Origin: Roseiarcus sp963770275
GTDB lineage: Bacteria; Pseudomonadota; Alphaproteobacteria; Rhizobiales; Beijerinckiaceae
Length of the DNA: 64,000 nt
Direction: 5' to 3'
Assembly (NCBI GenBank): GCA_963770275.1
Contig: CAVYPD010000048.1
Location: 75,108-139,107 of the forward strand
Part shown: one piece after another, positions 19,737 to 29,090 of the stretch
Position numbering within the stretch: the first letter of the stretch is position 1
How the letters are laid out: the number at the start of each line of letters is the position of its first letter
Notes under the pieces: generated by a model
What the model saw: only the letters and a program-made list of their open reading frames with translations
Told to the model about the DNA's origin: nothing
Database searches by the model: none
Made by a program: the position numbers and the translations under genes

Positions 19737-20645
19737 TTAAAGCGTCTCCGAGAACCACCCCGTCGCGAGCTTGGCTGCGGTCTCCACCTTCGAGGCGTCC
19801 GAATACAGCGTCATGTGCGACGTGTGGGGCAGCACGTGCAGCTTTTTCCGTGCGCTCGGCACCGCGTTGAAGGCGTTGATTTCCAGATCCCACAGCGTCA
19901 GGTCGTCGCCTTCCGCCACGATCATGAATGTCGGCGTGTTGTAGATGCGCTTCACGAACGGGCCGACGTCGTAGTTCATCAATAGATCAACGGATTCGAC
20001 TGTGCTCTTGTTTTCGTAGAGCGGCGCTTCCTTCGCCTTGATCGCCATGAAGGTGCGCACCGTCTCCGGGAAGGGCCAGGACGACACCTCGGCCTCGGAG
20101 TTCTCGGTCGCATGCGGGAGATAGAGTCGCTCGCCGGGGCGCTCGTATCGCAACTTGCGATCCTTGAGGACGAGGTCCCAGAGGCGCCTGAACTCCATGG
20201 TGCCGTGGGCGCGGCGCATGTTCTCGTAGCCGTCGATGACCGGAATCTGGCTGACGATCGACTTCACCCGCGGATCGATCGCCGCGAGGATCAGCGCGTG
20301 GCCACCCGAATAGGAGATGCCCCAGACGCCGATCCGGTGCGGGTCGACGTCGTCTCGCCGCTCGAGGAACGAGATCGCATTCTGATAGTCGCGGATCTGC
20401 GCCCAGGGATCGAGATGCTGCCGGTTGTCGCCGTCGCTGACGCCCAGGTTGCGGTAGTCGAAGATCATCGCGTTGATCCCCACCGCAGCGAAAGCCTTTG
20501 CGTAGGTCGGCATTACAATTTCGCGCACATAGCACCAGCCGCCGGCGAGCACGACTGTCGGCCGTCGCCCGCCCCCTTCCGCCTTGTAGAACCAGGCGCG
20601 TATGGTTGCGCCTTCCGACTGAAACTCGACGTCGAGTCTTTTCAT
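19737..20645 (-). CDS. Alpha/beta hydrolase
   Basis: 302 aa alpha/beta-hydrolase fold. Nucleophile elbow GISYSGGH, acid in VAEGDDLT and catalytic His in LPHTSHMTLY are visible, and ILAGG-like oxyanion residues occur as VVLAGGWCYV. It resembles YcjY/dienelactone-type hydrolases, and the substrate is unknown. ATG 20645 (MKRLDVEF) with AAAGGAG upstream is chosen over a start nine codons further up. Located between convergent HIBADH and a downstream-facing SDR; the SDR at 20746-21517 is transcribed towards it and may be in one operon. Confidence 0.86.
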   Translation of the reverse strand: MKRLDVEFQSEGATIRAWFYKAEGGGRRPTVVLAGGWCYVREIVMPTYAKAFAAVGINAMIFDYRNLGVSDGDNRQHLDPWAQIRDYQNAISFLERRDDVDPHRIGVWGISYSGGHALILAAIDPRVKSIVSQIPVIDGYENMRRAHGTMEFRRLWDLVLKDRKLRYERPGERLYLPHATENSEAEVSSWPFPETVRTFMAIKAKEAPLYENKSTVESVDLLMNYDVGPFVKRIYNTPTFMIVAEGDDLTLWDLEINAFNAVPSARKKLHVLPHTSHMTLYSDASKVETAAKLATGWFSETL

Positions 20646-20745
20646 GTGTGTTCTGCTCCTTTGAGGCGGCACTCGCGTTTGAACGGCCGCCTCTTTGCCA
20701 ATATTCCGATTGCGAGCGCGTCAGCCACGCGTCGCGAACCGCTGA

Positions 20746-21517
20746 TCAGGTGAAGAGGACACCGCCGTTCACGTCGATCGTCGTGCCGGTGAGGTAGGTT
20801 CCGTCGGCCGACGCCAGGAAGGCGATCGCCGCCACGACCTCCGCGGGGTCAGCCGCACGGCCGAGCGGAATTTTGTCCCACTCGATCTTCTTCATCTCCT
20901 CGAAGGTAATTCCACGCTTCTCCGCTTCTTCGCGGAGCGCGGTGAAGTGCATCGAGGTGGCGATATTTCCCGGCGCCACAGAATTGACGCGGATATTGTC
21001 GGCCGCCAATTCATCGGCCGCGCTGTGAGTGAGCGAGATGAGGGCCGCCTTGGAGGCGCAATAGGCGCTGAAAAAGCCGTGCCCGCTGCGGCCGAACCAG
21101 CTTGACACGGTCACGATCGATCCTCCTCCCGCGGCCTTCATCACCGGGGCGAAATGCTTGATGAGTATTACGTTGGCGCGGATATTGATGTTGAACACGC
21201 GGTCCCATTCCGCGAGCTCGAGCGTCTCGATCGGCCCGACTTTCTGAAGCACGGCCGCCACGAGGCCGAGGAACTTGAGCTGGCCGCCGACTTGGCGGAG
21301 CGCCGCGTCGATCGCCGTCAGGTTCGCCTCCTGGGTGATGTCCGTCTTGACGGCGACGGCCTTGCGTCCGGACGCCCTGGCGACCTCGGCGGCGACCTCA
21401 TTGACCGAGTTCGACGACGTCGACCAGCACGAGGTCCCAGCCGTCCTTGGCAAAGCGCTCCGCCGTCACGCGGCCCACGCCGCCGGCGGCGCCTGTGATA
21501 ATTCCAACATTGCTCAT
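20746..21517 (-). CDS. SDR family oxidoreductase, frameshifted
   Basis: The N-terminus from ATG 21517 reads MSNVGIITGAAGGVGR and continues to LVLVDVVE. The frame then changes near 21415 to EVAAEVARASGRKAVAVK and onwards. Catalytic motifs TVSSWFG and YCASK and the C-terminal DVNGGVLF are present. Corrected length about 257 aa. The NNAG position reads LVAAV, a departure from the usual motif that may matter for fold stability. Likely co-transcribed with the hydrolase at 19737-20645. Confidence 0.85.
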
Positions 21518-21818
21518 TGCAGCACCATCCTGTCGTTGATGAGCGGGAATTGCCCGGTCGCGTCGTCAGATCGCGATGCGGCGAAGCCGACAACCGTGTC
21601 GGCGCCGAGGTCGCCCGAGGCTGGCGTCTCGCGGCTCGCCGCGGAGAGCCAGCGCTCCGTAAAGTCGGACCGTGCGCAATCGACACGATCTCGATGAAGA
21701 CCCCGCGACGCGATCAGCGATCGTCAGCTTTACGCAGGCTCTGGTATCGACGGGCGCGACGAATAGCGAGCGTCTCCTCCCTGTGTGGGGCTTTACGCTA
21801 AGCATGCGCCCGCGCCGC

Positions 21819-21833
21819 GTCAATCGATTGCAT
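21819..21833. promoter_or_regulatory. LacI-type operator candidate upstream of the LacI gene
   Basis: Contains the perfect palindrome CAATCGATTG (21821-21830) inside GTCAATCGATTGCAT. It fits the LacI-family pattern TGNAANCGNTTNCA with two mismatches. It lies about 75 nt before the LacI start, consistent with autoregulation. A closely similar site occurs at 27863-27876. Confidence 0.5.
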
Positions 21834-21904
21834 CGACAAACAACACCTGCAACAAGTTCGAGAGCCGCGGCGCGCGCGCGTGGAACGATGCGGACGGTGG
21901 ACTC

Positions 21905-22921
21905 ATGAACCGGTTGAGCATGCTGGAGCTTGGTCGACGGTTGGGGGTGGACCGCGCGACGGTCTCGCGGGCGCTGAGCGAGGATAAGGCGCATCTTGTG
22001 GCCGAGGCGACTCGCGAGCGAATCCGCACCGAGGCTTCGCGTCTCGGCTTCAGCCCTGACGCCGCCGCTGCGACGCTGCGTCGCGGACGCTCGCGAACGA
22101 TCGGAATTCTGACGCCGGACCTGCTGAATGAAGTTTTCGTGCGCGTGATTCGCGAGACCGTAGCCTATCTGAACCGGAACACGGCCGAGGCGTCGCGCAT
22201 CATTCCCCTTGTCGGCGAAACCAGCGACCGGCCGGACGAGTTCCGGCGCCTGCTCCGGGCTTTCCTCGCCAGGCGGGTGGACGCGATCATCTCGCTGGCT
22301 TCGACCGAGCAGGACGCCGCCTCGTTGTCCGAGGCCGCCAAACAGGTTCCCGTCGTCCTTGCCGTGCGCAGCCTCTCCGGCGCCCGCTTTCCTTCGGCGC
22401 TCTGCGACGACACGGGAGGGGGGGCGATGGTCGCAGCGCATCTTGCCGCTCTTGGCCATAGAATTGTCTGTCAAGTCCAGGGGCCGCGACGCGCGGCGAC
22501 GTTCAAAAATCGCGCGCAAGGGTTCTCGCGCGTGTGCCGCAGCGCAAAGCTCGTCGAGTCGCCGCGCCGGATCGAAGTGAGCTAGGCGACGAGTCTGGAG
22601 GGGAAGCTCGCTCTCGCCCGAATTCTGGAGGCCAGTGAGCGGCCGACAGGCGTCTTTGCCCACAATGATCAACTCGCGCTCGGACTTATCGAGGCCATGC
22701 GAGAGAGTGGGATGCGGTGCCCGGACGATCTCGCCATTGTCGGGTTCAATAATACGGAGGCCTCGAAGGTGTTGGCGGTTCCCCTGACTACGGTTGACTA
22801 TCCGGTTGCCGAGGTCGGCAGGCGCGCGGGTGAACTGGTCGAGGCGCTGATCCTCGATCGCGCGGCGAAATGCCACTCCAAGACCTTTCGTCCCGCTCTG
22901 GTGAAGCGCGCCTCAACCTGA
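21905..22921 (+). CDS. LacI family transcriptional regulator with in-frame amber codon
   Basis: The N-terminal HTH (MLELGRRLGVDRATVSRAL) is followed by the hinge and a periplasmic-binding-protein-like effector domain (RTIGILTPDLLNEVF, later TGVFAHNDQLALGLIEAM and IVGFNNTEASK). The frame is continuous from ATG 21905 to 22921 except for a TAG at 22583-22585 that should probably be a sense codon such as TGG. Without readthrough the protein ends at 226 aa and lacks its second effector lobe. Probably controls the adjacent minus-strand transporter operon, whose promoter holds a matching operator. No strong ribosome binding site is seen. Confidence 0.84.
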
Positions 22922-22934
22922 ATCAGCCGGGCGC

Positions 22935-23954
22935 TCATGCGGGTGTCGGCGCATCGTCGCGGAGCAGCCCTTCTCGCTTCAGCCTGGACCAGAAATCGAC
23001 GGGGATCGGGGCGGAGATCTGCTTCAGATTGTCTTCGAGATGTGCGAGGCTGCGCGTGCCGGGAATGATCGTAGGCACGCAAGGGTGCGCAAGCACGAAC
23101 TGTAGGGCCGCCGATCGCAGGGTGACGCCGAAATCCTTGCAGACCCCTTCGATGGCGCGGACGCGCGCAAGGATCGGTTCAGGCGCCAAACTGTAATTGT
23201 AGTGGGCGCCATTGACGGCGCCTGTCGCCAGGATACCGCTATTGTAGCCGCCTCCGAGCGTGATCGCGACATTCCGCGCCTCACAAAGCGGCAAGAAGGA
23301 ATCGAGCGCGTCCTGTTCGAGCAGCGTGTAGCGCCCAGCGAGCAAGAAGCAATCGAAGTCCCTTTCGCGCAGGGCCTGGTCGCAGACCTGCCATTCGTTG
23401 CAGCCGACGCCGATCGATTTGACCAAGCCCTCCGACCGCAACTTGTCGAGCGCCTTGTAGGCGCCGTCCATGGCGGTGCGGAAATGCGCCTTCTGAACCT
23501 CCGGCGGATGGCTGAAATTGTCGATGTCGTGGATGAATGCGATGTCGATGCGCTCGAGCGCCATGCGCTGAAGGCTGTCCTCGAAGGAGCGCATGGCCCC
23601 ATCGTAGCTGTAGTCGTGAATGACCTCGAACGGCGCCGGATCGACCCAGAATTTCGATTCGATACGGCTGCGGGGTTGGGGTTTGAGGAGCCGGCCGACC
23701 TTCGTCGAGAGAACATATTCGTCGCGCGGGCGCCATCTCAGCGCCTCTCCGAGGCGAAGCTCGGAGAGGCCGTTCCCGTAGAACGGGGCCGTGTCGAAAT
23801 ACCTGAGCCCCGCGTCCCATGCGCCGTCCGTCACCGCGCGAGCGTCGACATCGGGCACAAACCGGAACTGATTGCCGAGCGGCGCTGTTCCGAGGCCCAT
23901 CGCCGTCACTTCGAGCCCCGAGCGGCCGAATCTCCTCTTTTGCGTTGGTTTCAT
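22935..23954 (-). CDS. Aldo/keto reductase (aldose/fucose 1-dehydrogenase-like)
   Basis: 339 aa TIM-barrel oxidoreductase. GLRYFDTAPFYGNGLSE carries the catalytic Asp and Tyr, VLSTKVGRLL the Lys, and AFIHDIDN the His. It most resembles the D-threo-aldose/L-fucose 1-dehydrogenase branch that oxidises aldoses to lactones (family resemblance, not proven). ATG 23954 is preferred over an upstream extension. It is the last gene of a four-gene minus-strand operon (binding protein, ATPase, permease, reductase), suggesting that it acts on the imported sugar. Confidence 0.88.
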   Translation of the reverse strand: MKPTQKRRFGRSGLEVTAMGLGTAPLGNQFRFVPDVDARAVTDGAWDAGLRYFDTAPFYGNGLSELRLGEALRWRPRDEYVLSTKVGRLLKPQPRSRIESKFWVDPAPFEVIHDYSYDGAMRSFEDSLQRMALERIDIAFIHDIDNFSHPPEVQKAHFRTAMDGAYKALDKLRSEGLVKSIGVGCNEWQVCDQALRERDFDCFLLAGRYTLLEQDALDSFLPLCEARNVAITLGGGYNSGILATGAVNGAHYNYSLAPEPILARVRAIEGVCKDFGVTLRSAALQFVLAHPCVPTIIPGTRSLAHLEDNLKQISAPIPVDFWSRLKREGLLRDDAPTPA

Positions 23955-23985
23955 CGCGCCCTTCTTCCCGCCCGTTGTCTGGGCG

Positions 23986-24930
23986 TCACTTGATGAACGA
24001 GTACTTCGAACGGTCAATCGTCAGCGACACGGCGAGGATAATGACCGCGCCCTTGACGATGTCCTGGGTGAAGCTGTTGACTTCAGTCACGTCCATACCG
24101 TTCGTCAGAATGGCGATCACTAGCACGCCGAGCAGCGTCCGATGCGGACCTCCGATGCCGCCTGAAAGCGCGGTGCCGCCCATCACCACCGCGGCGATCG
24201 AATTGAGCAGGAGTCCGCTGCCCGCCGTTGGCGTGCCGGCTCCGACCTGGCCAGTGAGCATGACGCCAGAAAAACCGCAGATTGCGCCGCTGAGCACGAA
24301 GGCAAGGATCTTGTAGAGGGTGACGGGAACGCCGGCATGAGCGGCGACGATTTCGCCTCCGCCGAGCGCGTAGAGGTAGCGGCCCAGCTTGGTCTTGAAC
24401 GCGACGATCGTCAGGATCGCGGTCGCGCCCAACCCGAGCCAGATCACGTTCGGCACCCCAAGGATCGGCGCGTTGTTGACGAGCGAGGGCAGGAGGGTGT
24501 TGGCGAACAGGATCGATTGCCCCTGCGAGATCTGGTTCGTCACGCCCGAGAGAATCGAGAGCATGCCGAGCGTCACCAGGAAGGAGGGCACGCGCAGCAT
24601 CGTCACCAAGAGCCCATTGGCCAGGCCGACCAATGCGCCCGCCGCGACGCCGACGAGTCCGCCCCCGAACGCGCCCAACGTATCGACGGTCAGCGCCGTC
24701 AGGATGCCGGTTAGCGTAACGAGCGCGCCGACCGAAAGATCGATCGAGCCGATCAGAATCACCACCGTCTCTGCAAGCGACACCAGCAGCAGCACGGACG
24801 ACTGACGGCCGATGTTGAGCGCGTTGGACGCCGAGAAGAACAGCGGATTGACCGCGGTGAAGTAGATGACGAGCGCAACGATTGAGACGAACGGCAGGAG
24901 CGCGACCCTAAATCGCGACAGCCCGGCCAA
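23986..24930 (-). CDS. CUT2-family sugar ABC transporter permease
   Basis: 314 aa as read from a TTG at 24930. About nine membrane segments, with VVILIGSIDLSVGALVTL early and VVMGGTALSGGIGGPHRT in the C-terminal loop. An ATG at 24986, 7 nt after the ATPase stop, gives an N-terminus in another frame. The original start may thus be 24986 with a frameshift near 24950. The importer has only one permease gene, so it probably works as a homodimer. Confidence 0.9.
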   Translation of the reverse strand: MAGLSRFRVALLPFVSIVALVIYFTAVNPLFFSASNALNIGRQSSVLLLVSLAETVVILIGSIDLSVGALVTLTGILTALTVDTLGAFGGGLVGVAAGALVGLANGLLVTMLRVPSFLVTLGMLSILSGVTNQISQGQSILFANTLLPSLVNNAPILGVPNVIWLGLGATAILTIVAFKTKLGRYLYALGGGEIVAAHAGVPVTLYKILAFVLSGAICGFSGVMLTGQVGAGTPTAGSGLLLNSIAAVVMGGTALSGGIGGPHRTLLGVLVIAILTNGMDVTEVNSFTQDIVKGAVIILAVSLTIDRSKYSFIK

Positions 24931-24992
24931 GCGCCGCTGAGACCTGCGAGCCGCCGCTCGGCGGCGCTCCGAGCATTACTGGACATTCAGCC

Positions 24993-26553
24993 TCACACCA
25001 TCGCCGCGACGACTTCGGCTTCGCGAGGCTTTGCGCCCTGCTCGGCGCCTATGAGCGCCGACATCGCGCCGTCACGGAGGACCAAGATTCGATTCGAAAG
25101 CCCGATGAGTTCGGGCAGATTATCCGACACCAGGAGGATCGAGCCGCTCATTGGCGACAATCTCGCGCATGAGCCGATAGATGTCCTCCTTCGCGCCGAC
25201 GTCGAGCCCCCGGCCAGGGTCGTCCAGAACGAGGATATGCGTTCCCCGCGCCAGCCATTTGGCGAACACGACCTTCTGTTGGTTGCCGCCCGACAGATTG
25301 CGGCACGCCGTGTCGTGGCTCGGCGCGCGGACGCGCAGTTTCTCCATCCAGATCTTCGTTTGGTCACGGCTTCGTCGCGAAGACAGTAGCGGCAATCCGC
25401 GCAACGACAGCGCATCCAAACTGGGTAGAGTCAGATTCCATTCGACCGTATCACTGCCGATGACCCCGGCGATCAGTCGCTCTGCCGGCACGTAGCCGAT
25501 CCCGCGGGCTATCGCGTCGCGTCGCGAGCCTGGCCGCAGCTGCGCGTCGCCAATCCGCACCTCGCCTTCCGCCTGCGCCTCCGCACCGGCGACGATCTTC
25601 GCGAGCGTCGACTTGCCGGAGCCCAGGACGCCGGCGACGCCGAGGATCTCGCCTTTCCGCAGATCGAACGAGACGTTCTCGAGTTCTCCGGGTTTCGAGA
25701 TCCCGACCGCCTGTAACGCGACCTCGTCCTCCGGAAGGCGCTGGCTCGCCTCGCGGTAATATTCGGCGTTCCTCTGCCGACCGACAATGAGCTCGTGCAG
25801 CGCCGACTCGTCGATGCCGGTCGTCGAGCGCTGATCGACGACACGGCCATCCTTGAGGGCGACGAACTCGTCGCAGGTCGCGAAGATGTCGGCAAGTCGA
25901 TGCGACACGAACACGAAGGACGCGCGCGTCCGCCACCGCGCTATGCCCTCGAACAGCTTCACGGTCTCTTGGTCGGAGAGCGCGCTCGTCGGCTCGTCGA
26001 GCAGGATGATCGGCTCGACCGGGTAAACCCTGCTCAGCGCGAAGGCCTTGGCGATCTCGACGAGCTGTCGCTGACCGAAGGACAGCGACCCCGTCAGAGC
26101 GCGTGGATCCACGTCAACGTGCAGGTCGTCCAGCACTGCTTTCGCCTCAGCGATCATCGCGCGCTGTCGCAAAAAACCCGCGCCTGCGAGGAACTTGCGT
26201 TCCCGGCCGAGAAAGATGTTCTCGTAGACCGGGATCGCCGCGATCAGCCCCTGTTCCTGGAAGACCGTCGCAACCCCGTGCTGCGCCGCCTCGGTCGGAT
26301 GACCGAAGCGGACTGGATGTCCATCAATGGAGAGCGTCCCGGAATCGGGGCGGACCGAACCGTTGATAATGGAGAGGAGCGTCGATTTTCCCGCGCCGTT
26401 CTCGCCGACGAGGCCGAGTACTGAATGCCGCTTCAGACTGAAGCTGACCTCATCGAGCGCCCTGACGCCGGGATAGGCTTTCGAGACATCCTGAAGGACA
26501 ATCGCCTTTCGTCCGTCCGGTCCGGCCGTATCGCTGCCGCCCTCCGCCGCCAT
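24993..26553 (-). CDS. CUT2-family sugar ABC transporter ATP-binding protein, frameshifted
   Basis: Dual ATPase: Walker A GENGAGKST and Walker B ILLDEPTSAL in the first domain; GVLGSGKST, LSGGNQQKVVFAKW and LVLDDPGRGLDVG in the second, the latter with Asp in place of the catalytic Glu. The last about 50 residues (SILLVSDNLPELIGLSNR) read in another frame, with the switch near 25145. Corrected length about 520 aa. Starts 8 nt after the binding protein gene. Confidence 0.9.
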
Positions 26554-26561
26554 CGAGGTCC

Positions 26562-27821
26562 TCAGAGGAACGGACCCGACTTGTACCGGTCGGCATAGAG
26601 CTTGGTCACCTCGTCGAGCTCACTCCGCCACGAACTGGCCGCATAGGCTGGGTTCAGCTTGTCCTTGCCGGGTTGTGTCCCCCAATGGGTCGAGGGGTCG
26701 ATCGGAATGATCTTGTTCTGCGGATCCCAGTCGTCCGGATGCATCGTGCGGCTCATCTTGACCCAGTCGAAGGGCAACTCTTTCGCCTCGTAGATCTTCG
26801 ACGCGATGGAGGCGGCGTTGGCCGCCGTCGCGGTCACCGAGCCGGTGTAGATCAGGCGCTCAGGCAGCTTCGGTTTATATCCGCGCAGACAATCAAACAG
26901 CAGGACCGCCGCGAAGCCTGCCTGATACGGCGGCAGCGAGGTGTTGGTGGCGACATACTGACCGCCCTTCGCGACTTCCTGCAGCGCCTCCGGAATGCCG
27001 TCGATGCCGGCCACCTTGACGTTCGAGAGGCCACGTTCCTTCAACACGCTAAGGACGCCCAGCGCCATAGAATCGTTCTGGGCGAAGACTGCCTTCATAT
27101 CTGGATGCGCAGTGACCATGCTCAGCATCACCTCGCGCGCCTTCTCGCGAACCCAGTCGCCGCGCAGGTCGCCGACGATCTTGATCCCTGGAAACTCATT
27201 CGCCGCCTTGAGGACCCCGGCCGTGCGCGCGTCGTCCGTTGGCGTCGCGAGGCCCTTGATGTGCACGACGACGCCTTCGCCGCCGATCGACTTGAACAGC
27301 TCCTTCGCGACCTCGTAGCCCGCCTGAGTCGAGTTGGCGGTGTTGTAGGACACGAAAAAATCGCCAACGTCGGGCGGGGTGAACCAGGCCGGGATCTCCC
27401 ACAGGGCGGCGTAGAAGATTTTGTTCTCCTGGCAAATCTTGGCGACCATCGGCACTTCGCCGGCGGCGACCACCGTATTGATGAGCATGTTCACGCCGCT
27501 CGTGGGAAGCGCGCGTACCTGCGCGAGCTCCCGGGCGGCGTCATTGTCGTGATAAAGGTCCTCAGTGTCGAACTTGAGCGACGCCGCGGTGGCTTTGAAA
27601 CCCTTGATGAAAGCGGCCCAATAGTCGTTTGCCAAGGTTGCGACGATTGTTGCGGCCTTCGGCGTCGGGTCTGCGGCCCTCGCGGACCCGCTGAGAAGCG
27701 GAAGCGTTGAGGCGGCGGGGATTGCAACGCCGGCGTGCGCAGCTAGTTGCATGAAGACGCGCCGGGTCAGCGGATTCCGGATGCGCAACGCCGTACGAGC
27801 GATAGCTTCTTCCGTCGACAT
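26562..27821 (-). CDS. Sugar ABC transporter substrate-binding protein with Tat-like signal
   Basis: 419 aa. The N-terminus has a twin-arginine-type stretch LTRRVFMQLAAHAGVA followed by a hydrophobic core and the cleavage-like SGSARAAD, so export by Tat is likely. The mature part is a type-1 periplasmic binding protein (ATLANDYWAAFIKGF, AVFAQNDSMALGVLSVL, GIDGIPEAL). GGGGAGGAAC precedes the ATG. First gene of the minus-strand importer operon; its upstream region contains a LacI-type operator and is shared with the divergent SDR at 28159. Confidence 0.91.
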   Translation of the reverse strand: MSTEEAIARTALRIRNPLTRRVFMQLAAHAGVAIPAASTLPLLSGSARAADPTPKAATIVATLANDYWAAFIKGFKATAASLKFDTEDLYHDNDAARELAQVRALPTSGVNMLINTVVAAGEVPMVAKICQENKIFYAALWEIPAWFTPPDVGDFFVSYNTANSTQAGYEVAKELFKSIGGEGVVVHIKGLATPTDDARTAGVLKAANEFPGIKIVGDLRGDWVREKAREVMLSMVTAHPDMKAVFAQNDSMALGVLSVLKERGLSNVKVAGIDGIPEALQEVAKGGQYVATNTSLPPYQAGFAAVLLFDCLRGYKPKLPERLIYTGSVTATAANAASIASKIYEAKELPFDWVKMSRTMHPDDWDPQNKIIPIDPSTHWGTQPGKDKLNPAYAASSWRSELDEVTKLYADRYKSGPFL

Positions 27822-28158
27822 TTTCGTTCCTCCCCAATTTCGTTCTCGCCGCTTGGCGCGACTGCACTCGATTGCATTTGTCGTCCCGCGTCAAGGGCAC
27901 GGGTCGCCCGGATGCTCTCACGCCGTCGTTAGGGCGCGCACAACGAAAATTATCATTTTGGGATTCGATCGGTTTGCGAAGCGGCTCCGAGGATGGTCGG
28001 CGGTGCGGGCTGAAATCTCGCGCGAGAAGGGCCGATGTCCAAACTGAGAATCTTTTGGGTATGGGCAGCGTCGAACCGGTGGGATGGTTCGACAGCTTCT
28101 GCGCTCACTCAATTGGTGGGCCGCAAGCAGAGCACAAACATTCAGGAGGAGCGACAAG
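27822..28158. promoter_or_regulatory. Divergent promoter region with LacI-type operator candidate
   Basis: Between divergent genes; no ORF supported. TGCACTCGATTGCA at 27863-27876 fits the LacI pattern TGNAANCGNTTNCA with one mismatch, and shares 12 of 13 bases with the site before the LacI gene at 21905. AGGAGG at 28145-28150 serves the SDR. Confidence 0.5.
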
Positions 28159-28935
28159 GTGACAGATGCGCAAAAGAGCTATTCGCTCGAAGGGAAAACC
28201 GCTTTCGTGACCGGCGCCGCCGGAGGAATCGGAAGCGCGATCACCGAGCGGCTCTGCGGTCTGGGCGCCCGGGTCATCCTGGCGGACATGGTCGATCGCG
28301 TGGAAAGCGCTGCGAAGGAATGGGCGAGCAAGGGCTATAAGACGTCCGCCCTGAAGCTCGATGTCACCAATAGCGCCGCCGTGGAGAAGGCCGCCGCCGA
28401 CCTCAACAAGCAATTCGGCCATGTCGACATTCTCGTCGCCAACGCCGGCGTGGCCTATGAGAGCCCGACCGCGACGCATTCCGACGATGACTGGCATCGC
28501 TGCTTGAAGATCAATCTGGACGGCGTGTTCTACTGCGTCCGCTCGTTCGGCAAGCGGATGGTCGAGCGCAAGTCCGGCAGCATTGTCTGCATCTCCTCGA
28601 TCGCTGGCGTGAAGGCTGTAAGGCCGGAACTGCACGCAGGCTATGACGTCTCCAAGGCCGGTGTGGCTCACCTCTGTCGTGTCGTTGGCGTCGAATGGGC
28701 GAGCCATAATGTGCGCGTTAATGCTGTTGGGCCCGGCTACACGGAGACCGACATGCTGAAGAAGGTCGGCCTTGAGCAGCCCGCGGTGATGAAGGCGTGG
28801 ATCGACGACATTCCGATGAAGCGACTTCTTCAGCCCGCCGAAATAGCATCAACAATCGGCTTCCTCGTATCCGACGCGGCGAGCGGCATCACGGGGCAGC
28901 TCATTATGACGGATGCCGGCTATTCCGCGGCGTAG
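28159..28935 (+). CDS. SDR family oxidoreductase
   Basis: 258 aa intact short-chain dehydrogenase: VTGAAGGIGSAI, LADM after beta-2 (NAD-type), NAGV, ISSIAG with the catalytic Ser, YDVSK and PGYTETDM. The GTG at 28159 follows AGGAGG with 8-nt spacing. Divergent from the minus-strand importer operon and upstream of a XylH-like permease, it may belong to either module. Confidence 0.9.
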   Translation: MTDAQKSYSLEGKTAFVTGAAGGIGSAITERLCGLGARVILADMVDRVESAAKEWASKGYKTSALKLDVTNSAAVEKAAADLNKQFGHVDILVANAGVAYESPTATHSDDDWHRCLKINLDGVFYCVRSFGKRMVERKSGSIVCISSIAGVKAVRPELHAGYDVSKAGVAHLCRVVGVEWASHNVRVNAVGPGYTETDMLKKVGLEQPAVMKAWIDDIPMKRLLQPAEIASTIGFLVSDAASGITGQLIMTDAGYSAA

Positions 28936-29090
28936 CGCGGCCGGCGGGAGTGGACGCGGTGAAGGCGGCCAGCTTAAGCGGGGGCGCCGCAGGAAGGCAA
29001 GCTTCGGTCCTCGCGCCAGGCGACCCGAACGCGGCGCCCGACGGAAAGACAGCGACGGCCCGGTCAAGCGGGCGACCTCGAGGTGAGGTC

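Noticed and set aside
22583..22585. Amber codons as programmed recoding (pyrrolysine or selenocysteine-like)
   Set aside because: No methylamine methyltransferase genes, no downstream structure seen, and two unrelated genes are affected; substitution error or mutation is simpler.
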